Counted from the first letter of the stretch, positions 10,761 to 21,326 are shown. The stretch is 64,000 bases of DNA from Gottfriedia acidiceleris (GCF_023115465.1 NZ_CP096034.1:4278001-4342000); one strand, 5' to 3'. Made by a program: numbers and translations. The notes: generated by a model from the sequence alone, not told the origin.

Positions 10761-11702
10761 TTAAATTAAATCACTAACATTATTACCGCCTTGAATTACT
10801 TTCTCTAAACGATCTGCAAATTGTTGTGCAGCATTTACACCCATATTTTTCAAACGGAAATTCATCGCTGCTACTTCAATAATAACAGCTAAATTTCGAC
10901 CTGGTCGAACAGGCAATGTGATTTTCGAAATATCTGTATCTAATATTCTAAGTTTTTCATCATCTAAGCCAACTCGGTCGTAAACTTTTTGGGAATCCCA
11001 AGTCTCTAAATCAATGTTCAACGTAATACGCTTGTAATTACGAACAGACCCTGCTCCGAAAAGAGTCATTACATTAATAATTCCTAATCCACGAATTTCT
11101 AATAAATGCTCAATTAATTCTGGCGATGAACCAATCAGCGTATCCTCATCAGTTTGACGAATCTCTACTGAATCATCTGCTACTAATCGATGACCACGTT
11201 TTACTAACTCTAGAGCCGTTTCACTTTTACCTACTCCACTTTTACCAGTAATTAATACACCGACACCGTAAATATCTACTAGTACACCGTGTAATGCTGT
11301 AGTTGGAGCAAGTTTAGCCTCTAAATAACTAGTAAGTCTACTATACATTTTAGTTGTCTTACTGTTTGAGAGTAAAATAGGTACGCCAGTTTCTTCACCC
11401 GCTTCAATTAATTCTGGTGGAATCTCTAAGCCACGTGTCACGATAATACAAGGCGTATCCTCTGCACAGAGTTTTCTTAATCGATTATGTTTTTCTTCGT
11501 CAGTTAAGCTATGATAAAAAGTTAATTCTGTTTTCCCTAATATTTGTACTCGATCAGATGGATAGTATGTAAAAAAACCTGCAACCTCTATCCCTGGGCG
11601 AGATAAGTCAGTCGTGTTAATCGAACGATTCAACCCCGTACTTCCACTAATGACCTCTAATTTAAAATACTCAACTAAATTCTTTGTACGTAATTTAGCC
11701 AT
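10761..11702 (-). CDS. hprK: HPr kinase/phosphorylase HprK
   Basis: A 313-aa bifunctional enzyme that phosphorylates HPr and Crh on Ser46 and reverses this by phosphorolysis, producing pyrophosphate. It has an N-terminal domain, a conserved His139 ([10 protein letters not shown]), a Walker A loop GKSGVGKS (residues 153-160) and a C-terminal signature containing [19 protein letters not shown]. It is the first gene of the hprK-lgt-yvoD-ppaX-yvoF operon, with CTTAGGAGGC as ribosome binding site. Its substrate Crh is encoded at 814-1071. Confidence 0.97.
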   Translation of the reverse strand: MAKLRTKNLVEYFKLEVISGSTGLNRSINTTDLSRPGIEVAGFFTYYPSDRVQILGKTELTFYHSLTDEEKHNRLRKLCAEDTPCIIVTRGLEIPPELIEAGEETGVPILLSNSKTTKMYSRLTSYLEAKLAPTTALHGVLVDIYGVGVLITGKSGVGKSETALELVKRGHRLVADDSVEIRQTDEDTLIGSSPELIEHLLEIRGLGIINVMTLFGAGSVRNYKRITLNIDLETWDSQKVYDRVGLDDEKLRILDTDISKITLPVRPGRNLAVIIEVAAMNFRLKNMGVNAAQQFADRLEKVIQGGNNVSDLI

Positions 11703-11743
11703 ACAAGCCTCCTAAGGATTAATATTTATGTATTATCTCTCAT

Positions 11744-11772
11744 ATTGTACCATTTTTAAACTTTGTGGGAAA
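11744..11772 (-). promoter_or_regulatory. Possible extended -10 promoter of the hprK operon
   Basis: On the minus strand, TGGTACAAT gives an extended -10 (11752-11744). At 17-nt spacing the -35 position (11772-11767) is only TTTCCC, a weak match. It lies about 40 nt upstream of hprK. Confidence 0.4.
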
Positions 11773-11921
11773 ATGTCGACAAGACACTAACTGCGCTAAA
11801 ACGATTAAAAATTATTAATGTAAAAGTGAATTTATTACGATATCTAGTAACTTCAATCAGTTTTAGTATCAGTTAGATAACAACGGAGTTCACATAATGT
11901 TCGAATATCCCTTAAACAAAA

Positions 11922-11960
11922 CAAAAAAAGAGACTCTCAAAAGTACTTTAACTTAAGAGA
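11922..11960 (-). terminator. Terminator of the yvlC-yvlD unit
   Basis: On the minus strand, CTCTTAAG pairs with CTTTTGAGAG (with G-U pairs) and is followed by TCTCTTTTTTTG, shortly after the yvlD stop. Confidence 0.5.
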
Positions 11961-11971
11961 CTCCTCTTTTT

Positions 11972-12346
11972 CTACCGATGACTATGCTTTTTTTTGTCCT
12001 TTGAACCAAACACAAAATATTGAATTAACATACTGAATGTACTAATTAGAATCGATGCGATAATAGCAGTTCCAAAACCATTTACTCGTAAGGCATCCCC
12101 TAATAAATAATCAGTAATTTCAAGTGTAAATGCATTAATAATAAACAGGAATAATCCCATTGTAAAAATGGTTACAGGTAAAGTTATGAATATTAAGATT
12201 GGGCGAATAATTGTATTTAAGATCGATAACACCAACGCAGCAATGATAGCCGTTGGAATATTTTTCACATAAAAATCTGGTTGCAGAAATCCTGCTACTA
12301 CAATAAAAACTAAGCTATTAATAGCTAATGAAAATAACCATCTCAT
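11972..12346 (-). CDS. yvlD: Phage holin family 4 membrane protein YvlD
   Basis: A 124-aa protein with four hydrophobic segments and a charged C-terminal tail (GSKDKKKHSHR), the length of B. subtilis YvlD. The family (phage holin superfamily 4, DUF360) is widespread, and holin activity is not established. In B. subtilis yvlABCD responds to cell-envelope stress through SigW. Here the gene directly abuts yvlC. I saw no convincing SigW promoter upstream. Confidence 0.88.
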   Translation of the reverse strand: MRWLFSLAINSLVFIVVAGFLQPDFYVKNIPTAIIAALVLSILNTIIRPILIFITLPVTIFTMGLFLFIINAFTLEITDYLLGDALRVNGFGTAIIASILISTFSMLIQYFVFGSKDKKKHSHR

Positions 12347-12541
12347 TTATTTCACGCCACCTTCTTCTGGAACAACAAATATCCAAATTAAATAAACAAA
12401 TAGAAGTGCTCCAAATCCTACGAAGAATAATATAACAAAAAGTAAACGGATTAATGTACTGTCCAAATTAAAATACTTACCCAATCCACCACAAACACCA
12501 GCAAGCATAGAATCTTTAGAAGATCGATATAGTTTTTTCAA
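12347..12541 (-). CDS. yvlC: PspC domain envelope-stress protein YvlC
   Basis: A 64-residue PspC-domain protein with an N-terminal KKLYRSSKDSMLAGVCGGL segment followed by a long hydrophobic region (about residues 30-58). The start codon is TTG (12541-12539), preceded by GAGGAG 8 nt upstream. PspC proteins act in membrane stress signalling. In B. subtilis this gene is the third of yvlABCD; yvlA and yvlB are not upstream here, where 233 bp of non-coding DNA holds only the uvrA terminator. Confidence 0.88.
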   Translation of the reverse strand: MKKLYRSSKDSMLAGVCGGLGKYFNLDSTLIRLLFVILFFVGFGALLFVYLIWIFVVPEEGGVK

Positions 12542-12689
12542 AAAAAATCTCCTCTCTATCGATACGCCCTCATTTTTTTATCATTACTAATTTTTTATTT
12601 CATTATTTATTCTATGTTAAAACATTAAAGAAATGTGGACTACTTTTCAAGTAAAAGGAACTATGTAGAACATTAACATATCCTAAATA

Positions 12690-12735
12690 AAAACAAATAC
12701 AAAGAAAAGGAGTTTAGGTCCTATTCTTTGTATCT
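12690..12735 (-). terminator. uvrA terminator
   Basis: ATACAAAGAA (12697-12706) pairs with TTCTTTGTAT (12724-12733), with an inner AGGA/TCCT pairing. TTTGTTTTTATTT follows on the minus strand. Confidence 0.8.
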
Positions 12736-12774
12736 CTTTTTTACTTTATGTTGTAACTGACTATCTTTTTAAGA

Positions 12775-15642
12775 TTAAGTTTCCATCAATGCCAATCTTT
12801 TTTCCATTCTAGCTTTGTCACGTTCTAATACAGCTTTTAAATACTTACCTGTATGAGACGCTTCGACTTTACATAGTTTCTCTGGTGTACCGGTTGCTAC
12901 GATCGTACCACCTTTGTCTCCACCTTCTGGTCCTAAATCGATTAGATGGTCGGCTGCTTTAATGACATCTAAGTTATGTTCAATTACAAGTACAGTATCT
13001 CCATTATCTACAAGTCTTTGTAAAACAACTAATAATCGGGCAATATCATCAACATGAAGCCCTGTAGTTGGTTCATCTAATATATATAAAGTTCTTCCAT
13101 TCGTCCGTTTATGAAGCTCGGAAGCTAGTTTTACTCGTTGTGCTTCTCCGCCAGATAAAGTAGTAGCTGGTTGACCTAATGTAATATAACCTAAACCTAC
13201 ATCATTTAACGTTTGAAGTTTACGTTTAATCTTAGGAATATTTTCAAAGAATGAAACTGCATACTCAACTGTCATATCTAATACTTCAGAGATCGATTTA
13301 TCTTTATACTTAACTTCTAAAGTTTCTCGATTATATCGTTTACCATGACAAACCTCACATGGTACGTAAACATCAGGTAGGAAATGCATTTCGATTTTAA
13401 TGATTCCATCGCCTCGACATGCTTCACATCTACCGCCTTTAACGTTGAAGCTAAAACGACCTTTCTTATAACCGCGAACTTTCGACTCATTCGTAGCGGC
13501 ATATACATCTCGAATATCATCAAATACACCAGTATAAGTAGCCGGATTTGAACGAGGAGTACGACCAATTGGTGATTGATCAATATCAATAACCTTCTCC
13601 AATTGTTCAATCCCTTTTATTTCTTTATGCTCCCCTGGACGTACTTTCGACCCATTTAATTTTTGAGCTAATGATTTATATAAAATCTCATTAATTAATG
13701 TACTTTTCCCTGATCCTGATACACCTGTTACTGCAACGAACGTACCTAATGGGAATGAAGTTGATACATTTTTTAAATTGTTTTCTTTTGCGCCAACAAT
13801 TTTAATTTCACGTCCATCGCCTTTCCTCCGCTCAAGCGGTACAGGAATAAACTTCTCACCCGATAAGTACTTCCCTGTTAATGAATTTTGATCATTCATT
13901 ACTTCATGTGGCGTTCCTTGCGAAATGACCTGTCCACCGTGAATACCAGCTCCCGGTCCGATATCAATTAAATAATCTGCTGCTAGCATCGTATCTTCAT
14001 CATGTTCTACAACAATTAATGTATTTCCGATGTCTCTCATATTTAACAATGTTGAGATTAAACGATCATTATCACGTTGGTGTAATCCAATTGATGGCTC
14101 ATCCAAAATATATAATACACCTGTTAATCTCGAACCAATTTGAGTCGCTAAACGAATCCTTTGAGCTTCCCCACCAGATAATGTACCTGCTGCTCGGTTC
14201 AATGTTAAATAATCTAAACCTACATTTACTAAAAAGCCTAAACGCTCTCTAATTTCTCGAAGGATTAGATTTGCAATTTTTTCTTGTTTTGGCGTTAGAT
14301 CAAGCGATCCAAAGAAATCAAACGCTTCTTTAACCGACATTTTTGTTACTTCTCCAACATGCAAGCCACCAATAAATACAGCAAGTGCCTCTTTTCTTAG
14401 TCGATGCCCTTTACAAGTTGGACAATGTTGTTGAGCCATGTATTTTTCCATTTGCTCACGAATAAAATCTGAAGATGTTTCCTTAAAACGTCTTTCTACA
14501 TTTGAAATAACACCTTCAAATTCAATCATTGCTTCACGTACGTGACCTTGCTCGTTATCATATTTAAAATAGATTTGTTCTCCATTACTACCATAAAGAA
14601 TTTTATCTTGTTGATCTTTTGGTATGTCTTTAAATGGAATATTCATATCAATTCCGTAATGATTACATACACTTTCGAGTAATTGAGGATAATACATCGA
14701 GCTAATTGATTCCCACGGTGCGATCGCATTTTCTTTAAGAGTTAATTCATCATTTGGGATCACTAAGTTTATATCCACTTCTAATTTCGTTCCTAATCCA
14801 TCACATGAATGACAAGCACCAAACGGGCTGTTAAACGAAAACATACGCGGTTCTAATTCCCCAATTGAGAAACCACACAGTGGACATGCATGATGTTCAC
14901 TAAATAGTAATTCCTCTTCACCTATTACATCAATGATAACTCGACCTTCTCCTAGTTTTAATGCTGTTTCAAGAGAATCAGCTAGTCGAGATGCTACACC
15001 ATCTTTTACAACAATACGGTCAATTACAACTTCGATTGAATGTTTCTTATTTTTCTCTAATTCTATATCATCAGATACATCAAATAACTCACCATCAACA
15101 CGAACGCGAACGAACCCTTGTTTTTTAATTTCTTCAAATACTTTTACATGTGTCCCTTTACGACCAGACACCACTGGAGCAAGCACTTGAATTTTTGTTC
15201 GTTCAGGATACTCCATTACACGATCAACCATTTGTTCTACTGTTTGAGAAGAAATTTCGATCCCATGATTTGGACAAATTGGAGTTCCGATACGAGCATA
15301 AAGAAGACGCAAATAGTCGTAGATCTCTGTTACAGTTCCAACGGTCGAACGAGGATTTCGACTAGTCGTTTTTTGATCAATTGAAATCGCTGGTGAAAGT
15401 CCTTCGATTGAATCTACATCCGGTTTATCCATTTGACCTAAAAACTGACGAGCATACGCAGATAATGATTCTACATATCTACGTTGACCTTCTGCATAAA
15501 TCGTATCAAATGCTAGAGATGACTTACCTGATCCCGATAGACCAGTCACAACTACTAATTGATTACGAGGAATCGTTACATCGATATTTTTTAAGTTATG
15601 CGCTCTGGCCCCTTTAATAATTATTTCATTCATACTTTTCAA
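12775..15642 (-). CDS. uvrA: Excinuclease ABC subunit UvrA
   Basis: The damage-recognition ATPase of nucleotide excision repair, about 955 aa with two ABC ATPase modules. Walker A loops are GLSGSGKS near the N terminus and GVSGSGKS near residue 645. Two LSGGEAQR signatures and zinc-binding CXXC clusters (CPLCGF, CPTC, CEAC, CEVC) are visible. The frame opens at GTG 15651, but that codon is part of the ribosome binding site region. TTG at 15642, about 7 nt after GAGGTG and 5 nt after the uvrB stop, is the better start. It is cotranscribed with uvrB. Confidence 0.96.
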   Translation of the reverse strand: MKSMNEIIIKGARAHNLKNIDVTIPRNQLVVVTGLSGSGKSSLAFDTIYAEGQRRYVESLSAYARQFLGQMDKPDVDSIEGLSPAISIDQKTTSRNPRSTVGTVTEIYDYLRLLYARIGTPICPNHGIEISSQTVEQMVDRVMEYPERTKIQVLAPVVSGRKGTHVKVFEEIKKQGFVRVRVDGELFDVSDDIELEKNKKHSIEVVIDRIVVKDGVASRLADSLETALKLGEGRVIIDVIGEEELLFSEHHACPLCGFSIGELEPRMFSFNSPFGACHSCDGLGTKLEVDINLVIPNDELTLKENAIAPWESISSMYYPQLLESVCNHYGIDMNIPFKDIPKDQQDKILYGSNGEQIYFKYDNEQGHVREAMIEFEGVISNVERRFKETSSDFIREQMEKYMAQQHCPTCKGHRLRKEALAVFIGGLHVGEVTKMSVKEAFDFFGSLDLTPKQEKIANLILREIRERLGFLVNVGLDYLTLNRAAGTLSGGEAQRIRLATQIGSRLTGVLYILDEPSIGLHQRDNDRLISTLLNMRDIGNTLIVVEHDEDTMLAADYLIDIGPGAGIHGGQVISQGTPHEVMNDQNSLTGKYLSGEKFIPVPLERRKGDGREIKIVGAKENNLKNVSTSFPLGTFVAVTGVSGSGKSTLINEILYKSLAQKLNGSKVRPGEHKEIKGIEQLEKVIDIDQSPIGRTPRSNPATYTGVFDDIRDVYAATNESKVRGYKKGRFSFNVKGGRCEACRGDGIIKIEMHFLPDVYVPCEVCHGKRYNRETLEVKYKDKSISEVLDMTVEYAVSFFENIPKIKRKLQTLNDVGLGYITLGQPATTLSGGEAQRVKLASELHKRTNGRTLYILDEPTTGLHVDDIARLLVVLQRLVDNGDTVLVIEHNLDVIKAADHLIDLGPEGGDKGGTIVATGTPEKLCKVEASHTGKYLKAVLERDKARMEKRLALMET

Positions 15643-15647
15643 GTTCT

Positions 15648-17633
15648 TCACCTCTCAGACTTCAATTCTAATATTAAGTCACGAAGTTCTGTTGCTCGTT
15701 CAAAATCAAGCGCCTTCGCTGCGTCCTTCATTTCCATTTCAATTGATTGAATAAATAAATGACGTTCTTTTTTGTTCATTTTCTTATATTTAGCACTAAT
15801 GCCGTTTTCATAAACTTCTTCTTCTTCAGCTACAGAAGTAGCGCGAATCACATCACGTACTTGCTTAATGATCGTTTTTGGAGTGATTCCATGTTTTTTG
15901 TTATATTCTTCCTGAATCTCACGACGACGTTTTGTTTCATTAATAGCAATATCCATCGAATTCGTCATTTTATCAGCATACATTATAACATGACCATTAG
16001 AATTCCTTGCAGCTCGACCAATTGTTTGAATTAATGAACGTTCAGATCGTAAAAACCCTTCTTTATCTGCATCTAAAATTACAACTAATGAAACTTCAGG
16101 AATATCTATACCTTCACGTAAAAGGTTAATACCAATTAACACATCATATTTACCTAAACGAAGGTCCCGAATAATTTCAATTCGTTCAAGCGTTTTAATT
16201 TCAGAATGTAAATAGTTAACCTTAATTCCGATTTCTTTCAAATAATCCGTTAAATCTTCAGACATTTTCTTCGTTAGAGTAGTAATTAGTACTCTCTCAT
16301 TTTTAGCAATGCGATTACGAACTTCATCGATTAAATCGTCAATTTGACCTTCAATCGGTCGAACATCTATCGTCGGATCTAGTAGACCTGTTGGACGAAT
16401 AATTTGTTCTACTTTCTCTGGACACAGATCTAGCTCATATGGTCCAGGTGTAGCAGTTACGTAAATAGTTTGTTGAACTTTATCCTCAAACTCTGCAAAC
16501 TTTAAAGGTCGATTATCCAATGCTGAAGGCAGACGGAATCCATGATCTACTAATACTTGCTTTCGAGCTTGGTCACCATTAAACATTCCTCGGATTTGTG
16601 GAACTGTAACATGTGATTCGTCAATTACCATTAAGAAATCTTCTGGAAAATAGTCTAATAATGTATAAGGCGTAGAACCAGGTGGTCTCAGCGTCAGATG
16701 ACGGGAATAGTTTTCAATTCCTGAACAAAATCCCATCTCGTTCATCATTTCTAAATCATATCTAGTTCGTTGTTCAAGCCTTTGAGCTTCTAGCAACTTA
16801 CCGTTATCTCTCATTTCCTTTAATCGTTCTTCTAACTCAACTTCAATATTTTTAATAGCAATTTTCATTTTTTCTTCACGTGTAACGAAGTGAGAAGCCG
16901 GGAAAATTGCAACGTGTTCACGATCACCTAAAATTTCGCCTGTTAATGCATCCACTTCTCTAATTCTCTCAATTTCATCACCAAAAAATTCTACACGAAT
17001 ACAGTGCTCATCACGTGATGCCGGGAATATTTCAACAACATCACCACGAACTCGGAATGTACCACGTGAGAAGTCAATATCATTACGCGCATACTGAATA
17101 TCTACTAGTTTATGTAATAGGTCGTCTCTACTAATTTCCATTCCAATACGAAGAGAACAAACTAACTCACGATATTCTTCAGGAGAACCTAAACCGTAAA
17201 TACAAGAAACACTCGCTACAATAATGACATCCTTACGTTCAAATAGGGAGGAAGTCGCAGAGTGACGTAATTTATCAATTTCATCATTAATACTTGAATC
17301 TTTTTCAATATAAGTATCCGTTTGAGGTACATAAGCTTCTGGCTGAAAATAATCATAGTAACTAACGAAATACTCAACTGCATTATTAGGAAAAAACTCT
17401 TTTAATTCACTATATAATTGCCCTGCTAATGTTTTATTGTGAGCAAATACTAATGTTGGTTTTCCTACTTCTTTAATTACATTTGAAATGGTAAACGTTT
17501 TTCCCGTACCTGTCGCACCTAATAAAACTTGATGCTTTTTACCATTTTTAATACCATCAACTAACTGCTTAATCGCATTTGGCTGGTCACCCTGAGGTGA
17601 ATAATTAGAAACTACCTCGAATTCCTGCTCCAT
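15648..17633 (-). CDS. uvrB: Excinuclease ABC subunit UvrB
   Basis: A DNA helicase-like subunit that receives damaged DNA from UvrA and recruits UvrC. It has a Walker A loop GATGTGKT, the beta-hairpin region ([21 protein letters not shown]), a DESH motif, C-terminal helicase motifs ([11 protein letters not shown]) and a C-terminal UVR domain ([20 protein letters not shown]). Of three in-frame starts (17663, 17648, 17633), the ATG at 17633 has GGAGG 8 nt upstream and gives 661 aa, equal to B. subtilis UvrB. It is the first gene of uvrBA. Confidence 0.96.
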   Translation of the reverse strand: MEQEFEVVSNYSPQGDQPNAIKQLVDGIKNGKKHQVLLGATGTGKTFTISNVIKEVGKPTLVFAHNKTLAGQLYSELKEFFPNNAVEYFVSYYDYFQPEAYVPQTDTYIEKDSSINDEIDKLRHSATSSLFERKDVIIVASVSCIYGLGSPEEYRELVCSLRIGMEISRDDLLHKLVDIQYARNDIDFSRGTFRVRGDVVEIFPASRDEHCIRVEFFGDEIERIREVDALTGEILGDREHVAIFPASHFVTREEKMKIAIKNIEVELEERLKEMRDNGKLLEAQRLEQRTRYDLEMMNEMGFCSGIENYSRHLTLRPPGSTPYTLLDYFPEDFLMVIDESHVTVPQIRGMFNGDQARKQVLVDHGFRLPSALDNRPLKFAEFEDKVQQTIYVTATPGPYELDLCPEKVEQIIRPTGLLDPTIDVRPIEGQIDDLIDEVRNRIAKNERVLITTLTKKMSEDLTDYLKEIGIKVNYLHSEIKTLERIEIIRDLRLGKYDVLIGINLLREGIDIPEVSLVVILDADKEGFLRSERSLIQTIGRAARNSNGHVIMYADKMTNSMDIAINETKRRREIQEEYNKKHGITPKTIIKQVRDVIRATSVAEEEEVYENGISAKYKKMNKKERHLFIQSIEMEMKDAAKALDFERATELRDLILELKSER

Positions 17634-17706
17634 CTTCCCCGCCTCCATTTCCAAAACATACATATTCTTCTATTTTACCACAAAATTTCAAATATCAATC
17701 AAAAAC

Positions 17707-17795
17707 AGAACAAACGTACTTTAAAATTTAATCATCTTTACATATTATCGATGTTCAAGTACGAAATCAAGTAATTAAACTAGAACGTACATTCT
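17707..17795 (-). promoter_or_regulatory. Possible LexA (SOS) boxes upstream of uvrBA
   Basis: Two near-palindromes resemble the Bacillus LexA/DinR box (CGAAC-N4-GTTCG): AGAACAAACGTACT at 17707-17720 and AGAACGTACATTCT at 17782-17795. A TGG-TAAAAT extended -10 follows closer to the gene. uvrBA is SOS-induced in B. subtilis. Each site has two or three deviations from consensus, so this is a candidate only. Confidence 0.45.
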
Positions 17796-17860
17796 TTTAG
17801 TAAACAGAAAAGAAGGAAAGCAAAGAAAAAAGAACAGAAAAAAAGAAAGAAGAAGGAGTA

Positions 17861-17893
17861 GGAAAGATTTTATCGTTTTATAAAATCCTTTCC
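17861..17893 (-). terminator. Terminator hairpin after the ABC-associated secreted protein gene
   Basis: GGAAAGATTTTAT (17861-17873) pairs with ATAAAATCCTTTCC (17880-17893) apart from one bulged base. The downstream minus-strand sequence is pyrimidine-rich (the complement of the purine tract at 17801-17860). It lies 34 nt after the stop codon of the 17927 gene. Confidence 0.55.
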
Positions 17894-17926
17894 TATAACC
17901 AATCTCTTACATTTTTCCCGCCCTAC

Positions 17927-19180
17927 TTATTCGACCTGAAAATCATATACTTGTAATTTTTTTAATGCTTTACTAGATATTCCTTTAAAATTCCTTACTT
18001 CAATCTTGCCCTTGAAAAGACTTTGTCCATTTGTTAAGTCAACAATAATGAATTCTTTATTAATCATATTATTCGTAATTGCGTATAGTTTTCCGTCAAT
18101 GACTTTATAATTTGAAAGGTTATTACCATTAATTTTAGAAGTAAGTACTGGTACACCTTCTACTTTTTTATTTTTAAGGTTATACTTTAAAACCGAAATA
18201 CCATTTCCACTATTCTTTAAAAAATACAACTCTTCATTCGAAAGTAATTCATAACTTTGCTTCAACTGTTCCTTTTGTTCATTCGATAAATTTAAAGTTT
18301 CTTCTTTACCAGTTTCTAAATTAAATACGACCACTTCATTACTAACTTCTTCAGATGTTGTTTCACCATTTGGTAGAACAGTATCCTTTAGTTTTACCTT
18401 CTTATAAACATTGTATTTAGAAGGAAGCGTTTGATCCGATTCTGATATTAAATTTTGTATTTCAGTGTGAGTATGTGTCTTTTGGTCATTTGATGATTTA
18501 TTAATCACTTTACGATCAACAATTTTCTTTTGGTTTATATTAATTCGATACATAACTACTTCAGTCTGGTCGACAATCGTATCTGAATTAGTATTTTTAT
18601 CGATTGTTTTATTTTGATAAGTAGTTACAACTAAATTTTTACCAATTAATTGTACATCCTCTACACTAATATAAGAGTAGATTTCTTCATCTGGGATATC
18701 AATTTTAAATGTATAACGGTCTTTATTATGAAGATCAAGACCATCTATATACATTTTAAAATGATTATTTTTATGCTCATACGTACCACCAAGTTTTCCA
18801 CCTTTGACCTCGGCGTGCCATGCAAAATCTTTATCGATATAAAATTGAGAAGAAGAAATTTTTCCGCGCATAAAGTTTCTTTCTTTCTTTTTTAAATCAT
18901 TTAATTTCTTTAAATCATAGTAATCACTATCAAGGTCACTAAGAATTGAATTGTTGTTTTTATATTCACTTCCCCCAGTAGTAATACTTAAGCCTCTACC
19001 GCCTTCTTGACCATATCCGGCGCTAATCGTTAAATCTTTAACGTATTTTGAATCTCCATTTTCGGTCTTTAAGTAAAATTTAGGCAACTTGCTTTCTGAC
19101 ATAGCTACTTTCGTAAAAAACGTACCTAAACTGATTGTCGTGACAACGGCTATTACTGCCAAATTACGATATCGCTTCAT
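17927..19180 (-). CDS. Secreted or membrane-anchored protein of unknown function in an ABC operon
   Basis: A 417-aa protein with one N-terminal hydrophobic segment (about residues 8-26) after KRYR, which could be a signal peptide or an anchor. The rest is hydrophilic, rich in Lys, Asn, Ser and Thr, with alternating beta-strand-like segments reminiscent of a beta-propeller (repeated blocks such as VVVFNLETGKEE, VLKYNLKNKKVEG, FIIVDLTNGQ). I do not recognise the family. It is the last gene of the gntR-ATPase-permease operon, 13 nt after the permease, so it probably works with that exporter outside the membrane. The function is not inferable further. Confidence 0.75.
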   Translation of the reverse strand: MKRYRNLAVIAVVTTISLGTFFTKVAMSESKLPKFYLKTENGDSKYVKDLTISAGYGQEGGRGLSITTGGSEYKNNNSILSDLDSDYYDLKKLNDLKKKERNFMRGKISSSQFYIDKDFAWHAEVKGGKLGGTYEHKNNHFKMYIDGLDLHNKDRYTFKIDIPDEEIYSYISVEDVQLIGKNLVVTTYQNKTIDKNTNSDTIVDQTEVVMYRININQKKIVDRKVINKSSNDQKTHTHTEIQNLISESDQTLPSKYNVYKKVKLKDTVLPNGETTSEEVSNEVVVFNLETGKEETLNLSNEQKEQLKQSYELLSNEELYFLKNSGNGISVLKYNLKNKKVEGVPVLTSKINGNNLSNYKVIDGKLYAITNNMINKEFIIVDLTNGQSLFKGKIEVRNFKGISSKALKKLQVYDFQVE

Positions 19181-19193
19181 TCTAAACTCCTCC

Positions 19194-20036
19194 TTACACC
19201 GATACTTTGTTTTTTAATAAATATTTACTAAATAAGATTGAACTTGTAATAATGATTATAAAAAGACCTATTTCCATATAAAGGACTTCACTTGGATAGA
19301 ATGAGAAATCATTTCCAAAAACATAAGATTGAATAAACTCAGGTATAAGAATTAAAACGACAATCGCCATAGCGTATAAGATCCCAAATAATATACCTTT
19401 CCAACGATAACTACGTTCTAAAAGAATGAATGTGAAAAGAGTAAACACTAAGCCCATTCCAATAAGATATCTAAAAATAAAATCCACAAAATTACTTGGT
19501 AAAATCATTTGAAAAATATTAGGACCCATAACAAGATCAACTGTATTCATTTTTCCTAACAGTTCACTTGGAATGATTTGTTGAAATACGTTTATTTCAA
19601 TTGGTAAAAGTACTAGTTGAAAAGCCAGTAAACTCAACACCATAATTAAAATTGTAGTCGCTTTAGCAAAGTAAATTGTCATTCTTGAGGTTGGTAGCAT
19701 AAATAAACGGTAAATAAATGTGTTTTTTCCGAAATAATCTCTATACCAAATGATAAAAATATAGAACATCATTAAAGCGACACTGATCACAATTGGACCA
19801 ATAAATAATGCATGATTAGCTACATAGTTAAAGGTAAGTAACCCATTTGAAGAGATAAACTGTTCTGTTGCTTTCATAGAACTTGCATAGTTCGCGTCGT
19901 TAGCAGCTTGCATATATTTGGACTTTACTAAAAATAAACTTAAAAACTGCGAAATTGCTACTATAATAAGTAATCCTATATATAATTTAAAAAATCGATT
20001 AACTTCAAAGTTAACTAGTTTTAAATATCGATTCAC
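19194..20036 (-). CDS. ABC transporter permease (YtrC/D-like)
   Basis: A 280-aa integral membrane protein with about six hydrophobic helices (near residues 15-35, 75-100, 115-140, 190-210, 215-235 and 255-275). There is no ATPase motif. The start overlaps the end of the ATPase gene by 4 nt, so the two form one transporter. The context with a YtrA-type GntR regulator suggests an exporter responding to cell-wall-active compounds. Substrate unknown. Confidence 0.8.
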   Translation of the reverse strand: MNRYLKLVNFEVNRFFKLYIGLLIIVAISQFLSLFLVKSKYMQAANDANYASSMKATEQFISSNGLLTFNYVANHALFIGPIVISVALMMFYIFIIWYRDYFGKNTFIYRLFMLPTSRMTIYFAKATTILIMVLSLLAFQLVLLPIEINVFQQIIPSELLGKMNTVDLVMGPNIFQMILPSNFVDFIFRYLIGMGLVFTLFTFILLERSYRWKGILFGILYAMAIVVLILIPEFIQSYVFGNDFSFYPSEVLYMEIGLFIIIITSSILFSKYLLKNKVSV

Positions 20037-20722
20037 GATTCATACACCTCTCTCATTACATCCATAACTGATTTACCTTCTTCTAATCGAATTTCTTCTG
20101 TATAAAACTCTTTTAAAATTTCGCCGTTATCTAATAAAACGACCTTATCAATTAAATGCTCAATATCGCTAATTTCATGCGTTGTTATAATCACGCCTCG
20201 ATCCTCGATTAAGTGACTCGTAAAAACTTTTGCAATTTGTTCTCTACTAAACATATCGATACCAGAAAAAGGTTCATCCATCAGAACATAATCAACATCT
20301 AGTCCTAAACCAAAAAGTAAATTTGCTTTTGCAGCATTCCCTTTTGAAAGCTCTCCTAGTTTCTCGTCTTCCTTTAAACGGAAAAACCCAAGTAATTCTT
20401 TTGCACGCTCTGGATTCCAATTTACATAAAAATCCTTCATAAACTGCATTGCTTCTCCAACTGTAAAACTAGGTAGCATTGTAAGTGTATCTGGAATAAA
20501 CGTGATATTTTCGTACATTGTATGATTCATTTTCTTATCATCTATTAATATTTCACCGCGATCGATTGGCGTAATCCCCATAATTGCCTTCATCGTTGTA
20601 GACTTACCAACACCGTTAATACCAATTAAACAAGTGATTTCTCCTTTATTTGCTGTGAAAGAAATATCACGTAAAACATTTTTCCGACCATATTTTTTTG
20701 AAACATTTTTAACTTGTATCAT
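20033..20722 (-). CDS. ABC transporter ATP-binding protein (YtrB-like)
   Basis: A 229-residue ABC ATPase. The Walker A loop is GINGVGKST (about residues 33-41), Walker B is YVLMDEP (about 140-146) with switch His in IITTHE. The signature is LSKGN instead of the usual LSGGQ, a variant seen in YtrB/BcrA-like exporters. It directly abuts the gntR gene upstream and overlaps the permease downstream. Confidence 0.88.
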   Translation of the reverse strand: MIQVKNVSKKYGRKNVLRDISFTANKGEITCLIGINGVGKSTTMKAIMGITPIDRGEILIDDKKMNHTMYENITFIPDTLTMLPSFTVGEAMQFMKDFYVNWNPERAKELLGFFRLKEDEKLGELSKGNAAKANLLFGLGLDVDYVLMDEPFSGIDMFSREQIAKVFTSHLIEDRGVIITTHEISDIEHLIDKVVLLDNGEILKEFYTEEIRLEEGKSVMDVMREVYES

Positions 20723-21115
20723 TTAAGCCTCTCCTTTCCCTTCTTCTTTTATCTTTTGTTCATAGTTTTGTTTGACCATTGTAAGTAACTCTTCAACCGG
20801 AACATTTATTACTTTAATTGAATCGACAAATTCATTTACAGCTTCCATAATCAATTCATTTCGTACACCATTTAACACTTTTATGTCAGTCGTAATCTTA
20901 CTAGGGAAATTTCGTTCAGTCGTAATCAATCCTTGTTCCTCCATTTCCTTGTATGCTTTTTGTACAGTATTTGGATTTATATTAAATTGAACAGCTAATT
21001 CTCTTCTTGATGGTATTTCTTGACCAGCTTCTAATAATCTTTTGGCAATTTGTTGTTTAAAATGCCTAACGACCTGTAGATAAACCGGTTCACGGTTATT
21101 TACTATAAATTCCAT
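20723..21115 (-). CDS. GntR family regulator, YtrA subfamily
   Basis: A 130-aa repressor with an N-terminal winged helix (PVYLQVVRHFKQQIA, then PSRRELAVQFNINPNTVQKAY) and only a short C-terminal helical dimerisation region, the hallmark of YtrA-type GntR proteins. The frame opens at TTG 21118, but the adjacent ATG at 21115 has the better spacing to GAGGAGG. It is the first gene of the ABC operon. Three 22-bp palindromes of one consensus lie directly upstream and are its likely autoregulatory sites. Confidence 0.9.
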   Translation of the reverse strand: MEFIVNNREPVYLQVVRHFKQQIAKRLLEAGQEIPSRRELAVQFNINPNTVQKAYKEMEEQGLITTERNFPSKITTDIKVLNGVRNELIMEAVNEFVDSIKVINVPVEELLTMVKQNYEQKIKEEGKGEA

Positions 21116-21158
21116 CAATCCACCTCCTCGTTCTATATACGATTTTTGCAGTATATGT

Positions 21159-21246
21159 GTGTACTACTTAGTTCATACACTTAAGACATAACGACGTGTA
21201 TTACTTAAATAATACACCTTATACGTGTACTATACATGTAGTACAC
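21159..21246 (-). promoter_or_regulatory. Three tandem YtrA/GntR-type operators
   Basis: Three palindromes share the form GTGTAYTA-N6-TARTACAC: 21159-21180 (one arm ends TCATACAC), 21196-21217 (perfect) and 21225-21246 (perfect). They occupy the upstream region of the gntR-ABC operon. The GTGTA/TACAC arms fit YtrA-subfamily operators as I recall them. Binding is inferred. Confidence 0.75.
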
Positions 21247-21270
21247 CAAAATTGTCAAACACAAAATTTA

Positions 21271-21315
21271 AAAATACTAGACTAAAGTTGAGCCATTCCA
21301 ATTAGTCTAGTATTT
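21271..21315 (-). terminator. sigY operon terminator
   Basis: AAATACTAGACTAA (21272-21285) pairs perfectly with TTAGTCTAGTATTT (21302-21315). On the minus strand a T-rich stretch follows, shortly after the yxlD-like stop. Confidence 0.85.
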
Positions 21316-21326
21316 CTACACGATCC

